Origin: DASXZH01 sp963829965
Lineage (GTDB): Bacteria > Armatimonadota > Fimbriimonadia > Fimbriimonadales > Fimbriimonadaceae
Direction of reading: 5' to 3'
DNA length: 64,000 nucleotides
Assembly: GCA_963829965.1 (NCBI GenBank)
Contig: CAWHLK010000062.1
Location: forward strand, 169,991-233,990
Shown here: one piece after another, positions 9,706 to 19,024 of the stretch
Numbering within the stretch: the stretch's first letter is position 1
Layout of the letters: every line of letters starts with the position of its first letter
The notes under the pieces: model-generated
The model's input: only the letters and a program-made list of their open reading frames with translations
The model's database searches: none
What the model was told of the DNA's origin: nothing
Made by a program: the position numbers and the translations under genes

Positions 9706-10092
9706 GGATCACGAAGGAAATCCGTCCCGACGTTAACAAATATATGACCGGCATCCTCGCGGAATATCGGTTGTCCAGTGATCCAGATAGGCGGCGTGGA
9801 GGACCATATGCATGTTCTGTTTGCGCTTAGCCGAACGATCACGATTGCCAAAACGGTTGAAGTCGCAAAGAGCGGGACGACATCTTGGCTGAAAGACGAT
9901 AAGGGGATGGAGCATTTTTCTTGGCAAGCCGGCTACGGGTCGTTTTCTATTGGCAGAACCGAGAGGGACGGGCTAGTGCGATACATCCAGAATCAAGAAG
10001 ATCACCATAAAACCGCGAGCTTTCAAGACGAATACCGGGCGCTCTTGATCGAGGCCGGAATTCCTTTTAACGAACGATACGTTTGGGATTGA
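9706..10092 (+). pseudogene. REP-associated tyrosine transposase (RAYT, IS200-like), 5' truncated and frameshifted
   Basis: The main frame (9778-10092) has IQIGGVEDHMHVLFALSRT with the HUH metal site HMH, then DHFSWQAGYGSFS-type sequence (HFSWQAGYGSFSIGRT), the catalytic-Tyr region VRYIQNQEDHHK and the ending FNERYVWD. These match the intact RAYT at 53225-53677 almost position by position. Residues upstream (PPWITKEIRPDVNKYMTGIL) are in another frame, and the usual N-terminal HLVFST segment is missing. REP-like palindromes follow at 10102-10196. It is a decayed copy of the family and probably inactive. Confidence 0.75.
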
Positions 10093-10101
10093 AAACGTGT
10101 C

Positions 10102-10196
10102 GCCCTTTCAGGGCTCCCGGATTTGATTCGGCGACTCTACCCAGGCCTCCCTTCGGTCAACCTGGGCTTTCACGTTGAAGCCCTTCGGGCCCCCGG
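10102..10196. repeat. REP-like palindromes after the RAYT remnant
   Basis: Three small inverted repeats in a row: GCCCTTTCAGGGC at about 10102-10114, CCCAGGC...CAACCTGGG at about 10139-10165, and GCCCTTCGGGC at about 10180-10190. The middle one is related to the element at 21-57. The close position to the RAYT gene suggests that these are its cognate repeats. Confidence 0.6.
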
Positions 10197-10289
10197 ACGG
10201 GAATTACAGCGCACAGGTAAGAGTAGAAGCCAAGGCCCTCTATTCCGGCGCCGGAAGTCTGCGACTCCCAATCCGAACAATCGAAGATG

Positions 10290-10447
10290 CTAGCCGGATA
10301 GTCGTTGCTTCAACGTGAAGCGGCCCCAATAGTGACTAACGATTTCCCAGCCCTGCTTACCTGCTTCATTCAACGCCGCAAGCGTCATCTCCGGATTCCA
10401 CTTGTTCATGCGGATGAACTTATATTCCCAATTGTCCGTTCGCTCAT
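10290..10447 (-). CDS. Small DUF4177-like protein
   Basis: A frame of about 52 residues reads DNWEYKFIRMNKWNPEMTL, AALNEAGKQGWEIVSHYWG and ends FTLKQRLSG at TAG 10290. The pattern WEYK, then LN..G..GWE.V, then LK, is that of the DUF4177 family of small proteins, whose function is unknown. ATG at 10447 is just out of frame; one extra G (ATGGAGCG) would give MERTDNWEYK, so I take it as the start with an indel. It lies alone between the RAYT remnant and the YbjQ-module gene. Confidence 0.55.
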
Positions 10448-10521
10448 TCTAACATGAGCCAAATTGGAGGGGGTGGGCTTTGGAACTAACAAATCAGACG
10501 CGTTAATCCACAAGCTCAACG

Positions 10522-12228
10522 TCATCTGCGGCGGCTGGATCTGTGGTCACCATCCACCGGCGTGACCGCGGTTCCCACTGCAAAATACTCGATGACGTGG
10601 CTGCCCCAGCCGTAGCTTTCCTCTTCCACGCGGGTTCCCACGATGCCTACGGCTTGCTCGGCTTCGGCTTCGGCCTGCATTCTTGAGAGCGCCAACTCAC
10701 GAGCGTCATACAAAGCCTGCGTGTAGTTCTCCATTTCCACGTTCCTACCCATGCGTTTCATGGCCTGCATCATGCCTTGGTGGGCTACGTGGTAAACGCA
10801 CGGTGCCCATGACCAGCGAGAGCGGCCGGAAGCCGGTTTGCATCAGGGTCCAGAAATCTTGGCCGCTGAGATCCGATGTGAACGGCCGGTTGTCCACCGT
10901 GCGATAATTGCCGCCCGCCGAATGCTTGATGGCGGTGCCGACCACCATGAACTCGGCGAGATTGTCCCCCCATTGCTGGCGGTTCACGGTTAGGCGAACG
11001 CCAACGATACCGCGGCGCCTAACACGTCCGCTTCTTCCTCCATACGGGTCATGGCGAGTTCGCGGGCGTGGTACATCGCCTGGGTCAGAACTTCCATTTC
11101 CTGGTTCTGCAACGTGCCGCAAACTGAAATCCGATATGGTAGATAGAACTGCCCATCACCAATCCCAGCGGTTCAAAGCCGGCTTGCTTGATGAGCAGGA
11201 ACTCGTTGACGGTGAGATCGCTGGTGAACAGCGGCTTCTTGCCACCTTCGCCACGCATTTCTCTGAGGCGCTGGACTGCGGCCTCGGGAAACCTTGCTCG
11301 GAACCTCGAACATATGCCATTGCTTGTATTAATCTCCTAATCGTTCAATAAACTCCTGTCGGGCCGCGATGTCTTTGGCGCCCCGCGTCTTGGGCGATGC
11401 ATGTGCCCGGTGGCGCTGAAGTGAAGGATCAGCCCTCGGTAGTTGTTTTGCATCTCGATTTGCTCATACGAGAACGCGTATTTCACTCCAATGATGCCGG
11501 GACGCCCAGGCATGCGTTTGCTTCTGCCTCATCGGCTCATTGCAATTCCACGGGCGTGGTAGACCGCTTGGGTGTAGTCGACGGTTCTTGGTTGTTCCAA
11601 GACGTCCGCCAAGAAGATCTCCGCTGCCGCCCGTGGCCATCTGGGTTTGCCAGCTTGCGTATTCGAACCAGGTGCAGTTGCCCATGGCAAATCCGACCGG
11701 TTTATGGCCACCTTGGCGCAAGGCGAAATGATCCTGCCCAGACAATGCCGAAACGAACGGCAGAGCGTTCGGTGCGAGGGGCGGAGCGTTGATCTCCCGG
11801 ACCACGGTTCCCACGGCGGCGAACTCGATCATCCCTTCGCCGGAATCGAAGTTGCCTTCTTTGAGGCGTACGCCTAGCACTCCGGTCGCGCCAAGGAGTT
11901 TGGCTTCTTGCTGCAGCCGGTTCATCGCCAAATGGCGAGCGTCGTAATAGGCTTGAGTCAAGACTCCCAACTCGCCGTTGTAAGGCTGCCACCCCGGCCC
12001 GGAGTACCAACCAACGTGGTAAACGCTGCTGCCCATGACCTGGCCGAGTGGCTCGAATCCGCATTGGCGGGTTAGCAAGAGCTCGTTGGGGCTCAGGTCC
12101 GATGTGAAGATATGGCGGGGCGTGCCCTGGCGGGAGGCCTGCTCTTTAAGCCGGTCGATGGCATTGAGCGGCAAACCGCCCGCGGCAATGCTGGCTTGGC
12201 TGGCGGCTTGGAATTCTTGCTCTGTCAT
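10522..12228 (-). CDS. Protein of four YbjQ-type (heavy-metal-binding/UPF0145-like) modules, frameshifted
   Basis: Four repeats of about 120 residues can be followed. Each begins FTSDLS.NE..L or FVSALSGQD, continues GF.PLG.VMG.S.YHVG, then a helix (YYDARHLAMNRLQQEAKLLG; MYHARELAMTRMEEEADVLG; LYDARELALSRMQAEAEAEQ), then GV.GVR, EF.AVGTA. Module 1 lies within 11860-12140; module 4 ends at 10522. YbjQ/UPF0145 proteins normally have one module of about 105 residues, so this is a fourfold tandem version of about 568 residues. Frames switch at least five times (near 11570, 11440, 11340, 11110, 11010, 10790). No signal peptide, so it is probably cytosolic. Function unknown; metal binding is only a family label. 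Confidence 0.65.
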
Positions 12229-12299
12229 TGGGCTCTTTAAAGATTACCGTTCAGGGCCCAAAGCGGTTGCAAGACCTATAGGCAGCCGCTCTTAGAAAA

Positions 12300-12432
12300 G
12301 GCCCGGAAGTTTCGCCCCTTCCCCTCGGCTTCGCTCGGGGCCCTTGGCAGGGCTCCCGGAATTAGGGGAGGACCGGTAACCAGGGCGCTGCCCTTCGCTA
12401 AGTTCTTCTCGCCCCGTTGGGGCTGCCCGGAA
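12300..12432. repeat. REP-like palindromic repeats
   Basis: Contains CCCCTCGGCTTCGCTCGGGG, GCCCTTGGCAGGGC and a core CTTCGCTAAG...GCCCCGTTGGGGC...CGG at 12393-12430. The last is the same core that forms the arrays at 52351-54254. Confidence 0.65.
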
Positions 12433-12433
12433 T

Positions 12434-12832
12434 CTATTCAAGCCCCAGAGCGCTTGCAAGGGCGTTGCGCGCATCTCCGCTTTTTGCGGCTCTTTGCTCA
12501 AGGGCGTCGCCTAGCTCCTTTAGCGCCTGGGCTACCTCTATTTCCTCGGTTTTGAGGGCGATTCCTCGGACCACTTTTGTTTTAGTGGCGAAGACGGGGC
12601 CGAAGTCCGGCTTCTCGAAGGTGTATCGCGAATCACCCAAGCTCACCGTGACTCCCACGACTGTCTTCTTAAGGAAGCCCTTCGTTTTGCACGCGACCTC
12701 CCCGGGCATGGTCTTCTCCAGGGTCTTGGCAAGCATTTCCACAAAGAAGGATTGGTCCTTCACATACTCTTTTTCGAGCGCGCTCGCCACGCCCATCTTC
12801 ACCCAACTCTGTTCTTCGAAACTATCGGACAC
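12434..12832 (-). CDS. Hypothetical protein
   Basis: 132 residues, GTG start, no signal peptide or membrane segment. It is alternating helix and beta (YVKDQSFFVEMLAKTLEKTM, then VVGVTVSLGDSRYTFEKPDF) with a C-terminal helix (VAQALKELGDALEQRAAKSG). Codon use and the unbroken frame support a real gene. I do not recognise the family. It stands alone between two repeat regions. Confidence 0.65.
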   Translation of the reverse strand: MSDSFEEQSWVKMGVASALEKEYVKDQSFFVEMLAKTLEKTMPGEVACKTKGFLKKTVVGVTVSLGDSRYTFEKPDFGPVFATKTKVVRGIALKTEEIEVAQALKELGDALEQRAAKSGDARNALASALGLE

Positions 12833-13301
12833 GGTTCCGGAAGTGTATCCGAGGTGTGGCTGGGCACTGCGGTAATTCGATTACACGCTGGTAAGCTTTT
12901 TATGGCTTCGTAAGCCAAGAATAATAGGGGACCCTTTTTCCTCTACCATGCCGCGTACATTTCATGTTCAAACAGTATTTGGTCCCGACAGGACCACGGG
13001 AAGGAGATGGAGGATGCATATTGCGCCCCTTCGGGCTTCCGGAAGAAGAGGGGCGGTGGTAGTACTAGGGCTGAAGCCCTTCGCTTTAACCCTCGGACCT
13101 TTCCCTTCGGCCCTTCGACAGGCTCAGGGTCTTCGACAGGCTCGGAAGGCTCCATTTTCATGGGCCGCAGCGACGTGTGGTTATTTCATTATCGCTTTAA
13201 CATTGGGATCCATCGGACTAATAGAAGCCTTGTGTGAACGGCCATTCCAAATCCTTAACACTTAACACTCAACACTTAACACTTAGCACTTAACACCCAA
13301 C
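12833..13301. other. Intergenic region with repeats
   Basis: No convincing gene. It contains GCGCCCCTTCGGG and CCCTTCGACAGGCTCAGGG palindromic segments (13020-13145). From about 13255 to 13301 it holds a run of CTTAACACT/CAACACTTAA decamer-like repeats that ends at the start codon of the cation exporter, replacing any recognisable ribosome binding site. Confidence 0.6.
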
Positions 13302-14240
13302 ATGGCCCACAATCACGCGCACTCCCATGATCATTCCCACGGCTTCGGCCATGCGCATCACCATCATGCGCCGACGAACTTTGGGCGAGCGTTTGCTATT
13401 GGAATTGCGCTGAACGGGTTGTTTGTTCTCGCCGAGGTGGTTTTTGGAATCCGAGCAAAGTCCATGGCTTTGCTGGCCGACGCAGGACACAATGTCGGCG
13501 ATGTCCTGGGCCTTGCTCTGGCCTGGGGGGCGAGTTTCATGACGGCGAGACCGGCGACGCCCACGCGCACCTATGGTTTTCGCAGCAGTTCGATATTGGC
13601 CGCTCTCACCAACTCCTCCGTGCTCATGATTGCGGTTGGAGCGATCGGGTTTGAAGCCATCCATCGGCTGTGGGAGCCGGCCCAGGTTCAAGGCAGCGTG
13701 GTTTCCATCGTCGCCGGAATGGGGATTTTGATCAACGGCTTCTCCGCGCTCATGTTTGTATCCGGAAGCAAGGGCGATTTGAATATCCGGGCCGCGTTCA
13801 CTCACCTGGCGGCGGACGCGGTGATGGCACTGGCGGTCGCGATCGGCGGACTCCTGATCATGTTCACCCACCAGCCGCTGATCGACCCGATCCTCAGCTT
13901 GATCATCGTTCTGCTCATTCTGGTAGGGACTTGGAATCTATTCAAAGAGTCATTGGGGTTTGCCCTACAAGGGGTGCCACCCGGTCTAGCATTAGAGGAG
14001 ATCCGGCAGTGCCTCCAGGAACTGGAGGGAGTGGAAGCGGTTCATGATCTTCATGTGTGGGGCATGAGCACGACCGAACCCGCGCTGACCGCGCATCTGG
14101 TGGCGCCTTCCGTTGGTGACACGGATATTCTCATTAAACGCGCATGCGACTCTTTGCACGACCGGTTTGAAATTCACCACGTGACGTTGCAGATCGAGAA
14201 GAAGCCTTCCTGTGTTGAAGATTGCGAAGGACCCGTGTAA
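13302..14240 (+). CDS. Cation diffusion facilitator (CzcD/ZitB-like) metal exporter
   Basis: 312 residues. The His-rich N-terminus (AHNHAHSHDHSHGFGHAHHH) is followed by six membrane segments and a cytosolic C-terminal domain. The transport site is present: DAGHN in TM2 (about residues 60-64) and HLAADAV in TM5 (about 168-174), the H..D/H..D tetrad of zinc-type CDF proteins. The C-terminal part has VHDLHVWGMS, typical of the family, and ends in a Cys-containing tail (SCVEDCEGPV). It should expel Zn2+ or similar ions from the cytosol in exchange for protons. No regulator gene is adjacent. The gene ends before an intrinsic terminator at 14332. Confidence 0.92.
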   Translation: MAHNHAHSHDHSHGFGHAHHHHAPTNFGRAFAIGIALNGLFVLAEVVFGIRAKSMALLADAGHNVGDVLGLALAWGASFMTARPATPTRTYGFRSSSILAALTNSSVLMIAVGAIGFEAIHRLWEPAQVQGSVVSIVAGMGILINGFSALMFVSGSKGDLNIRAAFTHLAADAVMALAVAIGGLLIMFTHQPLIDPILSLIIVLLILVGTWNLFKESLGFALQGVPPGLALEEIRQCLQELEGVEAVHDLHVWGMSTTEPALTAHLVAPSVGDTDILIKRACDSLHDRFEIHHVTLQIEKKPSCVEDCEGPV

Positions 14241-14331
14241 ATAAGCAATGGTCGTGCGACCTCTCGTGAGAGTTCGGAAGCGTGTTCCTGCTTGCCGGGA
14301 CGCGGCACTCCGCCTAATCGAGGAGCAAAAG

Positions 14332-14372
14332 GTTGATGTTCGGGCCGCAAAGCGGCCCGAACATCAACTTTT
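14332..14372 (+). terminator. Intrinsic terminator of the CDF gene
   Basis: A perfect 16-base stem (GTTGATGTTCGGGCCG and its complement, 14332-14347 and 14353-14368) with a five-base loop CAAAG is followed by TTTT at 14369-14372. Confidence 0.75.
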
Positions 14373-14397
14373 GCCGGAAGAAGAATGATGGTGCGCT

Positions 14398-14800
14398 CGT
14401 TGCTTCCTCGCGCCGGAGCGCTCGTCGCAATGACAACGCTTCGCTTTTATGGGCTGCTGCGCAGCCGTTTAGATTCCGGCCTGCGGGACTTCCGGGTGCG
14501 GCCCGAACATCTGAGGCTGTTTCCGGAAGAATGAGGGAGCGCCCTCCGCAATGACAACGCTTCGCTTTTATGGGCTGCTGCGCAGCCGTTTAGATTCCGG
14601 CCCCCCGCGACTTTCGGGTGCGGGCCTGATCATCTGAGGTTGCTTCCTCGTGCCGGAGCGCTCGTCGCAATGACAACGCTTCGCTTTTATGGGCTGCTAC
14701 GCAGCCGTTTAGATTCCGGCCTGCGGCGACTTTCGGGTGCGGCCCGAACATCTGAGGTTGTTTCCGGAAGAATGAGGGAGCGGGCATTGTTTTCCTCGCG
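14398..14800. repeat. Three tandem copies of a 120-bp repeat
   Basis: CAATGACAACGCTTCGC starts at about 14428, 14548 and 14668, each followed by TTTATGGGCTGCTGCGCAGC, TTTAGATTCCGGCC and GGGTGCGG(C/G)CC(C/T)GA(A/T)CATCTGAGG. Copies 1 and 3 are preceded by TTCCTCGNGCCGGAGCGCTC; copies 1 and 3 are followed by TTTCCGGAAGAATGAGGGAG. The internal GCGGCCCGAACATC repeats one arm of the terminator stem at 14332-14368. No coding frame fits. Confidence 0.85.
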
Positions 14801-14861
14801 GCGGAGGGGCCCAAGAGCTTAGCCTGCAGTTGAGTCCCCCCGATGTATTCCCGAAACCGCG

Positions 14862-17255
14862 CTATTTCATGACGGAATCGCCGGAGTTCACACTGCCGTC
14901 CGGGCCGAAGAAGCCAGCTCCAACTACCCCGTCCATTCCTTTCGAGAGGGATTCAGGCGAGTCGATGGTCCAGTCCGGATAACCGATCCCGCTCAAGAAA
15001 TAGGGCGTTCGTGTTGTCAATCGCATGCCCACTGCCCCGGAGCCGGAGACGGCGGCATTCAGCCTTTTATCGCCCGGCTTGCGCCAGCAGAACATCACTG
15101 CCAAGTTGTCGCCTGTCAGTTTTCTGTCTCCCACGCTCACCAAGCCTTCTCCTACTTGAATCGGCGCGCGGCCCAAAACGGTTTTCCAGGCAGCGTTGCT
15201 CACGGAGTTGCCGTATAGAATGGCGTTGCCGTAGGCGTCGGGGTTCTTCAGATAGTCCTTGTCGGAGACCAGCTTCAGCGCGCCGTTTCCTCGATACCAG
15301 AACGATTCGGAGTCGTAGCGCGCCTTGTCAAATGCCCACTTGTTTTCTTCTTCGGAGCCAGTGGTCCCGTAGACCAAGACCGCGTGGTTATTGAAGGCCT
15401 CTTTGAAGGGACCGACTTGGGCTATTGGCTCTGGGCCGGAGGCTTTCCATTTGCCATCCGCTTTTTCGTAGTAGCCATTGTCGCTGTGAACCTTCTGGCC
15501 GTCGATGAAAAGCTCGGAATCGTTCCATGCCTGAGGCAGGTAGAAGGCGGCAATGTTGGACGTGTCGATCCCGATTATTCGCGCGGCTGCGTCGCCCACG
15601 GGCGAAACATTGATATTGCTTGGCCGAAGCTCGGCTTCTTGGCGCAGGATTTTGATGCCTTTGTAGCTTGGGCTTACCGCCAGATCGACGGTCGTGAAGT
15701 TCACACCTGGCCCGGTTTTGATTGAATGGGCTTTCAGATAATCCATCATTTCGGGCCATTCCAGGCATGAGGCGCCCTTTGTCAGCGGAGTCGACCACCA
15801 ATGGTTCGCGCCTGGTTGCTCGTGGTAGCCCAGATCTTTGTCAAAGGCAGACAAGGTTGCCTTCATGGTGCGGGCCTCGGTCACGGGCACGTTGTCGTCA
15901 GCATCGCCGTGGAGGATATAGACGCCTTCGGACAGGTAGTTGTATTTCATGTCCAAGGTGTTGGTGGTTGCGGCGGCGCGCTGGAAAATGTCCGCCAAGG
16001 GATCCGGCTTTGCGGCTCTGGGAACGGCGACGTAACTGTAAAAGCTCACCCAGCCTGCGCTTGCGCCGATGGCCGCCCACTTGTCGGGGAAGAGCGCCCC
16101 GAACTGCCAAGTCCCGTGGCCGCCCATCGAGTGGCCGGTCACATAGGTGTGGCTGTCGTCGGTTTTGTATTCCTTTTCCGCGATGGCGAGCACGTCGACA
16201 CCGTCTTCCCTGCCCCAATCTTCCCAATCGAAGCCGTATGGCCTTCGATTGGTTGCGCACACCACGTACCCCCAATCCTTGGGCGAATAGGCGTCGGCCT
16301 GGCCGATGGCCTCTACGCCGGCGCCGTGGAGGGAGAGGATCATGGCCATGCCCGGCTTGGGATTTGGAGGCGGGACCACCGCGTAGTATTGAACGCTGTC
16401 ATCGACCGCGCTGATGTAGGTTTCTTTTCGGGTCTGGGTTGCGGTTCGTATGCGAAATTTGGTGCTCGCCTGGTTGAGGAGGGTTCGATCCTGACGAAGT
16501 GCCAGATCCAGGGTTATCTCGCCGGGTTGGATCCAGCTGCCCTGGGGAAGATCGCATCGCACTTTTAGCGTTGCGAGCGGAGGAATGTCGGGAATCTGCG
16601 TAGTTTTTGTTCCTGCGCCGGGAAGGGTTGCCTCGATGGTCAACCCCTTCGCCCACTGCTCGGTGGAGTTGGATACGACCACGCCGCCAAAATCCGCATG
16701 GGTTTTTACGCCGATCACCGCGTCGGGAATGGTCAAATCGCTTGTGTCCAGCGTCACCGGCGCTCTTGGGGGAGTGAGATTCAGTTTTAGCTGGCCCCTT
16801 CCGGTGAGAATCAGAAGGTCGTTTTCGCCAGCTTTTAGGTGAACTGGTAGCCGCAGCCAACCGTAGCCGTAGGGGTCCCCGGCGATTGGCGTCCCGTTTA
16901 AATAGGCCATGGAATCACCGGTTGCGTCTAATATTTCGACCCTATCCTTATCCGAATCGATTTGGCAGTAGGCGTAACCGCCCTCAAACGCATCGCCTGA
17001 GAAGTTGCCATCCTTATCCGCTTTTACATCCGCCCAAGCTCTTGGTTTGCCGTTTCTTCCTATTTCGGTATCTCCGGCCTTAGGAGGGGTCCAATGCCCT
17101 TCAACGACCTTCTTTTGAATCGGGTCCGCCGAGAAGGGGACTCGCCCCCCGCCGCCCACGGGCGGAATTGCGAGGACCTCGGTTATTTGCAAGGTTGTTT
17201 GGGAATCGGTGATTTGACGGCTGGCGCCCAACATGGCGATTAGGAGCGTGATCAT
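14862..17255 (-). CDS. Large secreted alpha/beta-hydrolase (esterase/prolyl-oligopeptidase-like)
   Basis: 797 residues with an N-terminal signal. The first 260 residues are beta-rich (sugar-binding or Ig-like). The hydrolase domain starts near residue 295 (MAMILSLHGAGVEAIGQADA), with the nucleophile elbow GHSMGG at about residue 375, the acid in ILHGDADDNVPV and the His in GANHWWS. A further beta-rich region of about 260 residues follows. This layout is found in secreted esterases acting on plant polysaccharides or peptides, but the substrate cannot be read from the sequence. Alternative: a phospholipase/carboxylesterase. The frame is unbroken and the gene stands alone. Confidence 0.8.
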   Translation of the reverse strand: MITLLIAMLGASRQITDSQTTLQITEVLAIPPVGGGGRVPFSADPIQKKVVEGHWTPPKAGDTEIGRNGKPRAWADVKADKDGNFSGDAFEGGYAYCQIDSDKDRVEILDATGDSMAYLNGTPIAGDPYGYGWLRLPVHLKAGENDLLILTGRGQLKLNLTPPRAPVTLDTSDLTIPDAVIGVKTHADFGGVVVSNSTEQWAKGLTIEATLPGAGTKTTQIPDIPPLATLKVRCDLPQGSWIQPGEITLDLALRQDRTLLNQASTKFRIRTATQTRKETYISAVDDSVQYYAVVPPPNPKPGMAMILSLHGAGVEAIGQADAYSPKDWGYVVCATNRRPYGFDWEDWGREDGVDVLAIAEKEYKTDDSHTYVTGHSMGGHGTWQFGALFPDKWAAIGASAGWVSFYSYVAVPRAAKPDPLADIFQRAAATTNTLDMKYNYLSEGVYILHGDADDNVPVTEARTMKATLSAFDKDLGYHEQPGANHWWSTPLTKGASCLEWPEMMDYLKAHSIKTGPGVNFTTVDLAVSPSYKGIKILRQEAELRPSNINVSPVGDAAARIIGIDTSNIAAFYLPQAWNDSELFIDGQKVHSDNGYYEKADGKWKASGPEPIAQVGPFKEAFNNHAVLVYGTTGSEEENKWAFDKARYDSESFWYRGNGALKLVSDKDYLKNPDAYGNAILYGNSVSNAAWKTVLGRAPIQVGEGLVSVGDRKLTGDNLAVMFCWRKPGDKRLNAAVSGSGAVGMRLTTRTPYFLSGIGYPDWTIDSPESLSKGMDGVVGAGFFGPDGSVNSGDSVMK

Positions 17256-17594
17256 GGCTTTAGCTCATTCTACTTCGGGGTGGCTCGGCCGAAAGGGAGA
17301 ACTCGTTGGTTGACAAATCGTTGTTGTCTTCTTCACGAGGGCTTCGCCCTCCTCTACAACCTCGGTGGGACATTGCGCCGCTATGGGGCTGGGGAGGGCT
17401 GGCCCTTTGGCCCCGGTTGTGATCCCATTTTCATGCTCACCCTGTCGCATAATCACCTTATCTTCGCTAAAATTTGCCGGCCCTCAGGGCGCGGAGCAGC
17501 CCATCATGAACGACCTAGGCTCGGTGTAACGGTGCGCTTCGCCCCCATGGCTTCATCGTGAGCAACCGCAGGCTCAATCCGCAGACCTGGGGAA
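17256..17594. other. Intergenic region with REP-like repeat
   Basis: No gene seen. CTTCGCTAAAATTTGCC, GGCCCTCAGGGC and GCGG at 17462-17494 form a REP-like core. GGGCTTCGCCC near 17340 is a further short palindrome. Confidence 0.5.
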
Positions 17595-17993
17595 CTAACC
17601 CGACTTCTTCTGAAAACTCAGGCTCGCGCTGTTGATGCAGTAACGGATGCCGGTTGGCTCGGGGCCGTCGGGGAACACGTGGCCCAAGTGGCCGCCGCAG
17701 TTGGCGCAGGTGACTTCGATGCGGTTGAGCCCGTGGCTGTGATCGGGCGTCTCCACGATTTTGGTGGGATCCAGGGCCTCATAGAAACTTGGCCATCCGC
17801 AGCGGGAATCAAAATTGGTATCTGAGCCAAAAAGTTCGGCATCGCACCCTGCGCAGTGATAGCTGCCGTCTTCTTTCAGGTCCCAATACTTTCCGGAGAA
17901 CGCGCGCTCGGTGCCCTTCTCGCGAAGGATGTGGAACTGCTCGGGGGTTAAGACGTCATGCCACTCTTGCTCAGTTTTTTGGAACTTGCTCAT
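17595..17993 (-). CDS. msrB: Peptide methionine-(R)-S-oxide reductase
   Basis: 132 residues from MSKFQKTEQEW. The zinc ligands CAGC (about residues 47-50) and CANC (about 96-99) are present, as are FDSRCGWPSFYEAL and GHVFPDGPEPTG. The catalytic Cys is in RYCINSASL near the C-terminus. It reduces methionine-R-sulfoxide in proteins using thioredoxin. Start chosen at ATG 17993; the longer frame adds 32 residues that overlap the upstream E1 beta gene and do not belong to the family. It follows the E1 beta stop by 14 bases and may be co-transcribed. Confidence 0.95.
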   Translation of the reverse strand: MSKFQKTEQEWHDVLTPEQFHILREKGTERAFSGKYWDLKEDGSYHCAGCDAELFGSDTNFDSRCGWPSFYEALDPTKIVETPDHSHGLNRIEVTCANCGGHLGHVFPDGPEPTGIRYCINSASLSFQKKSG

Positions 17994-18007
17994 ATCTAAT
18001 AAACGAG

Positions 18008-19024
18008 TTAAAAGTTCAAAACTCTCTTTGAAGCCGCAACGATTTTTTCGATGGACGGCAACACAAACGTCTCCAACGGCTTGGCCCACGGCACCGGGGT
18101 GTCCAGCCGTGTAACACGCAGCGGGGGCGCGTCCAGATGCTCGAACCCGATTTCGCAGATCCGGGCGATGATTTCGCCGGCAAAGCCGCAGGTCTTTGGC
18201 GCTTCATTGACGCAGACGAGCCGGTTAGTTTTGGCGACGGATTTTAGAATCGTTTCCTCATCCAGAGGGACGAGGGTTCGAATGTCGATAACCTCGGCGG
18301 AAACGCCTTCCTTCGCCAATTCTTCGGCCGCCGCCAGGCAGTGGTACACGTTCTGACCGTAACTCACGAGGCTCACGTGCCTGCCCTCCAGCCGAACCGC
18401 CGCCTTCCCGATGGGAACAGTGTAGTCTCCGGCGGGCATATCTTCGGCGATCTTCGGTTGGCGGTACAACTCCTTGATCTCGTAAAACAGGACCGGGTTG
18501 TTGTCCCTTAGCGCTGACTTAAGAAGCCCTTTTGCATCGCTGGGCGTTGAAGGGCAAATGACCTTGAGCCCAGGTGAATGGCAGAACCAGGACTCGTTCA
18601 TCTGGCTGTGGTAGAGTGCTCCTCCCCCATAGGCTCCTGCTGGGCCCCGAATCACCACCGGCATCGAAACCTCGCCGGCGGTTCGGTAATGGTAGGTTGC
18701 CATCATGTTGACGATCTGATCAAAGCCGCAGGAGATGAAGTCCATGAACTGCATCTCGCACATGACGGTTTTCCCGTTCAGAGCCGCGCCGACGCCTGCG
18801 CCGACAATCGCGGCTTCGCTGATCGGCATATCGACGACACGGTGCGCGCCGTATTTGGCTTGAAGGCCTTCGGTGACGCCGAATGCGCCGCCCAGGATGC
18901 CGATGTCTTCTCCCAGACAGATCAGATCTTGGTTCTGCCCGAGTTCCTCATCCAGGGCTTCCTTCAACCCGGTGAGATAGTTCTTTTTGGTGGCGATCGG
19001 CTGGGTTGCCGCTGCTGCGCTCAT
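18008..19024 (-). CDS. 2-oxoacid (pyruvate/branched-chain) dehydrogenase E1 component, beta subunit
   Basis: 338 residues. Typical E1 beta features are CLGEDIGILGGAFGVTEGL, MPISEAAIVGAGVGAALNGK, EMQFMDFISCGFDQIVN and the C-terminal transketolase domain with VIDIRTLVPLDEETI. It forms the alpha2beta2 thiamine-diphosphate enzyme with the upstream gene, decarboxylating pyruvate or branched-chain 2-oxoacids and passing the acyl group to lipoyl-E2. The ATG at 19024 overlaps the E1 alpha stop (ATGA), so translation is coupled. No E2 or E3 gene is nearby. The substrate cannot be decided by eye. Confidence 0.92.
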   Translation of the reverse strand: MSAAAATQPIATKKNYLTGLKEALDEELGQNQDLICLGEDIGILGGAFGVTEGLQAKYGAHRVVDMPISEAAIVGAGVGAALNGKTVMCEMQFMDFISCGFDQIVNMMATYHYRTAGEVSMPVVIRGPAGAYGGGALYHSQMNESWFCHSPGLKVICPSTPSDAKGLLKSALRDNNPVLFYEIKELYRQPKIAEDMPAGDYTVPIGKAAVRLEGRHVSLVSYGQNVYHCLAAAEELAKEGVSAEVIDIRTLVPLDEETILKSVAKTNRLVCVNEAPKTCGFAGEIIARICEIGFEHLDAPPLRVTRLDTPVPWAKPLETFVLPSIEKIVAASKRVLNF

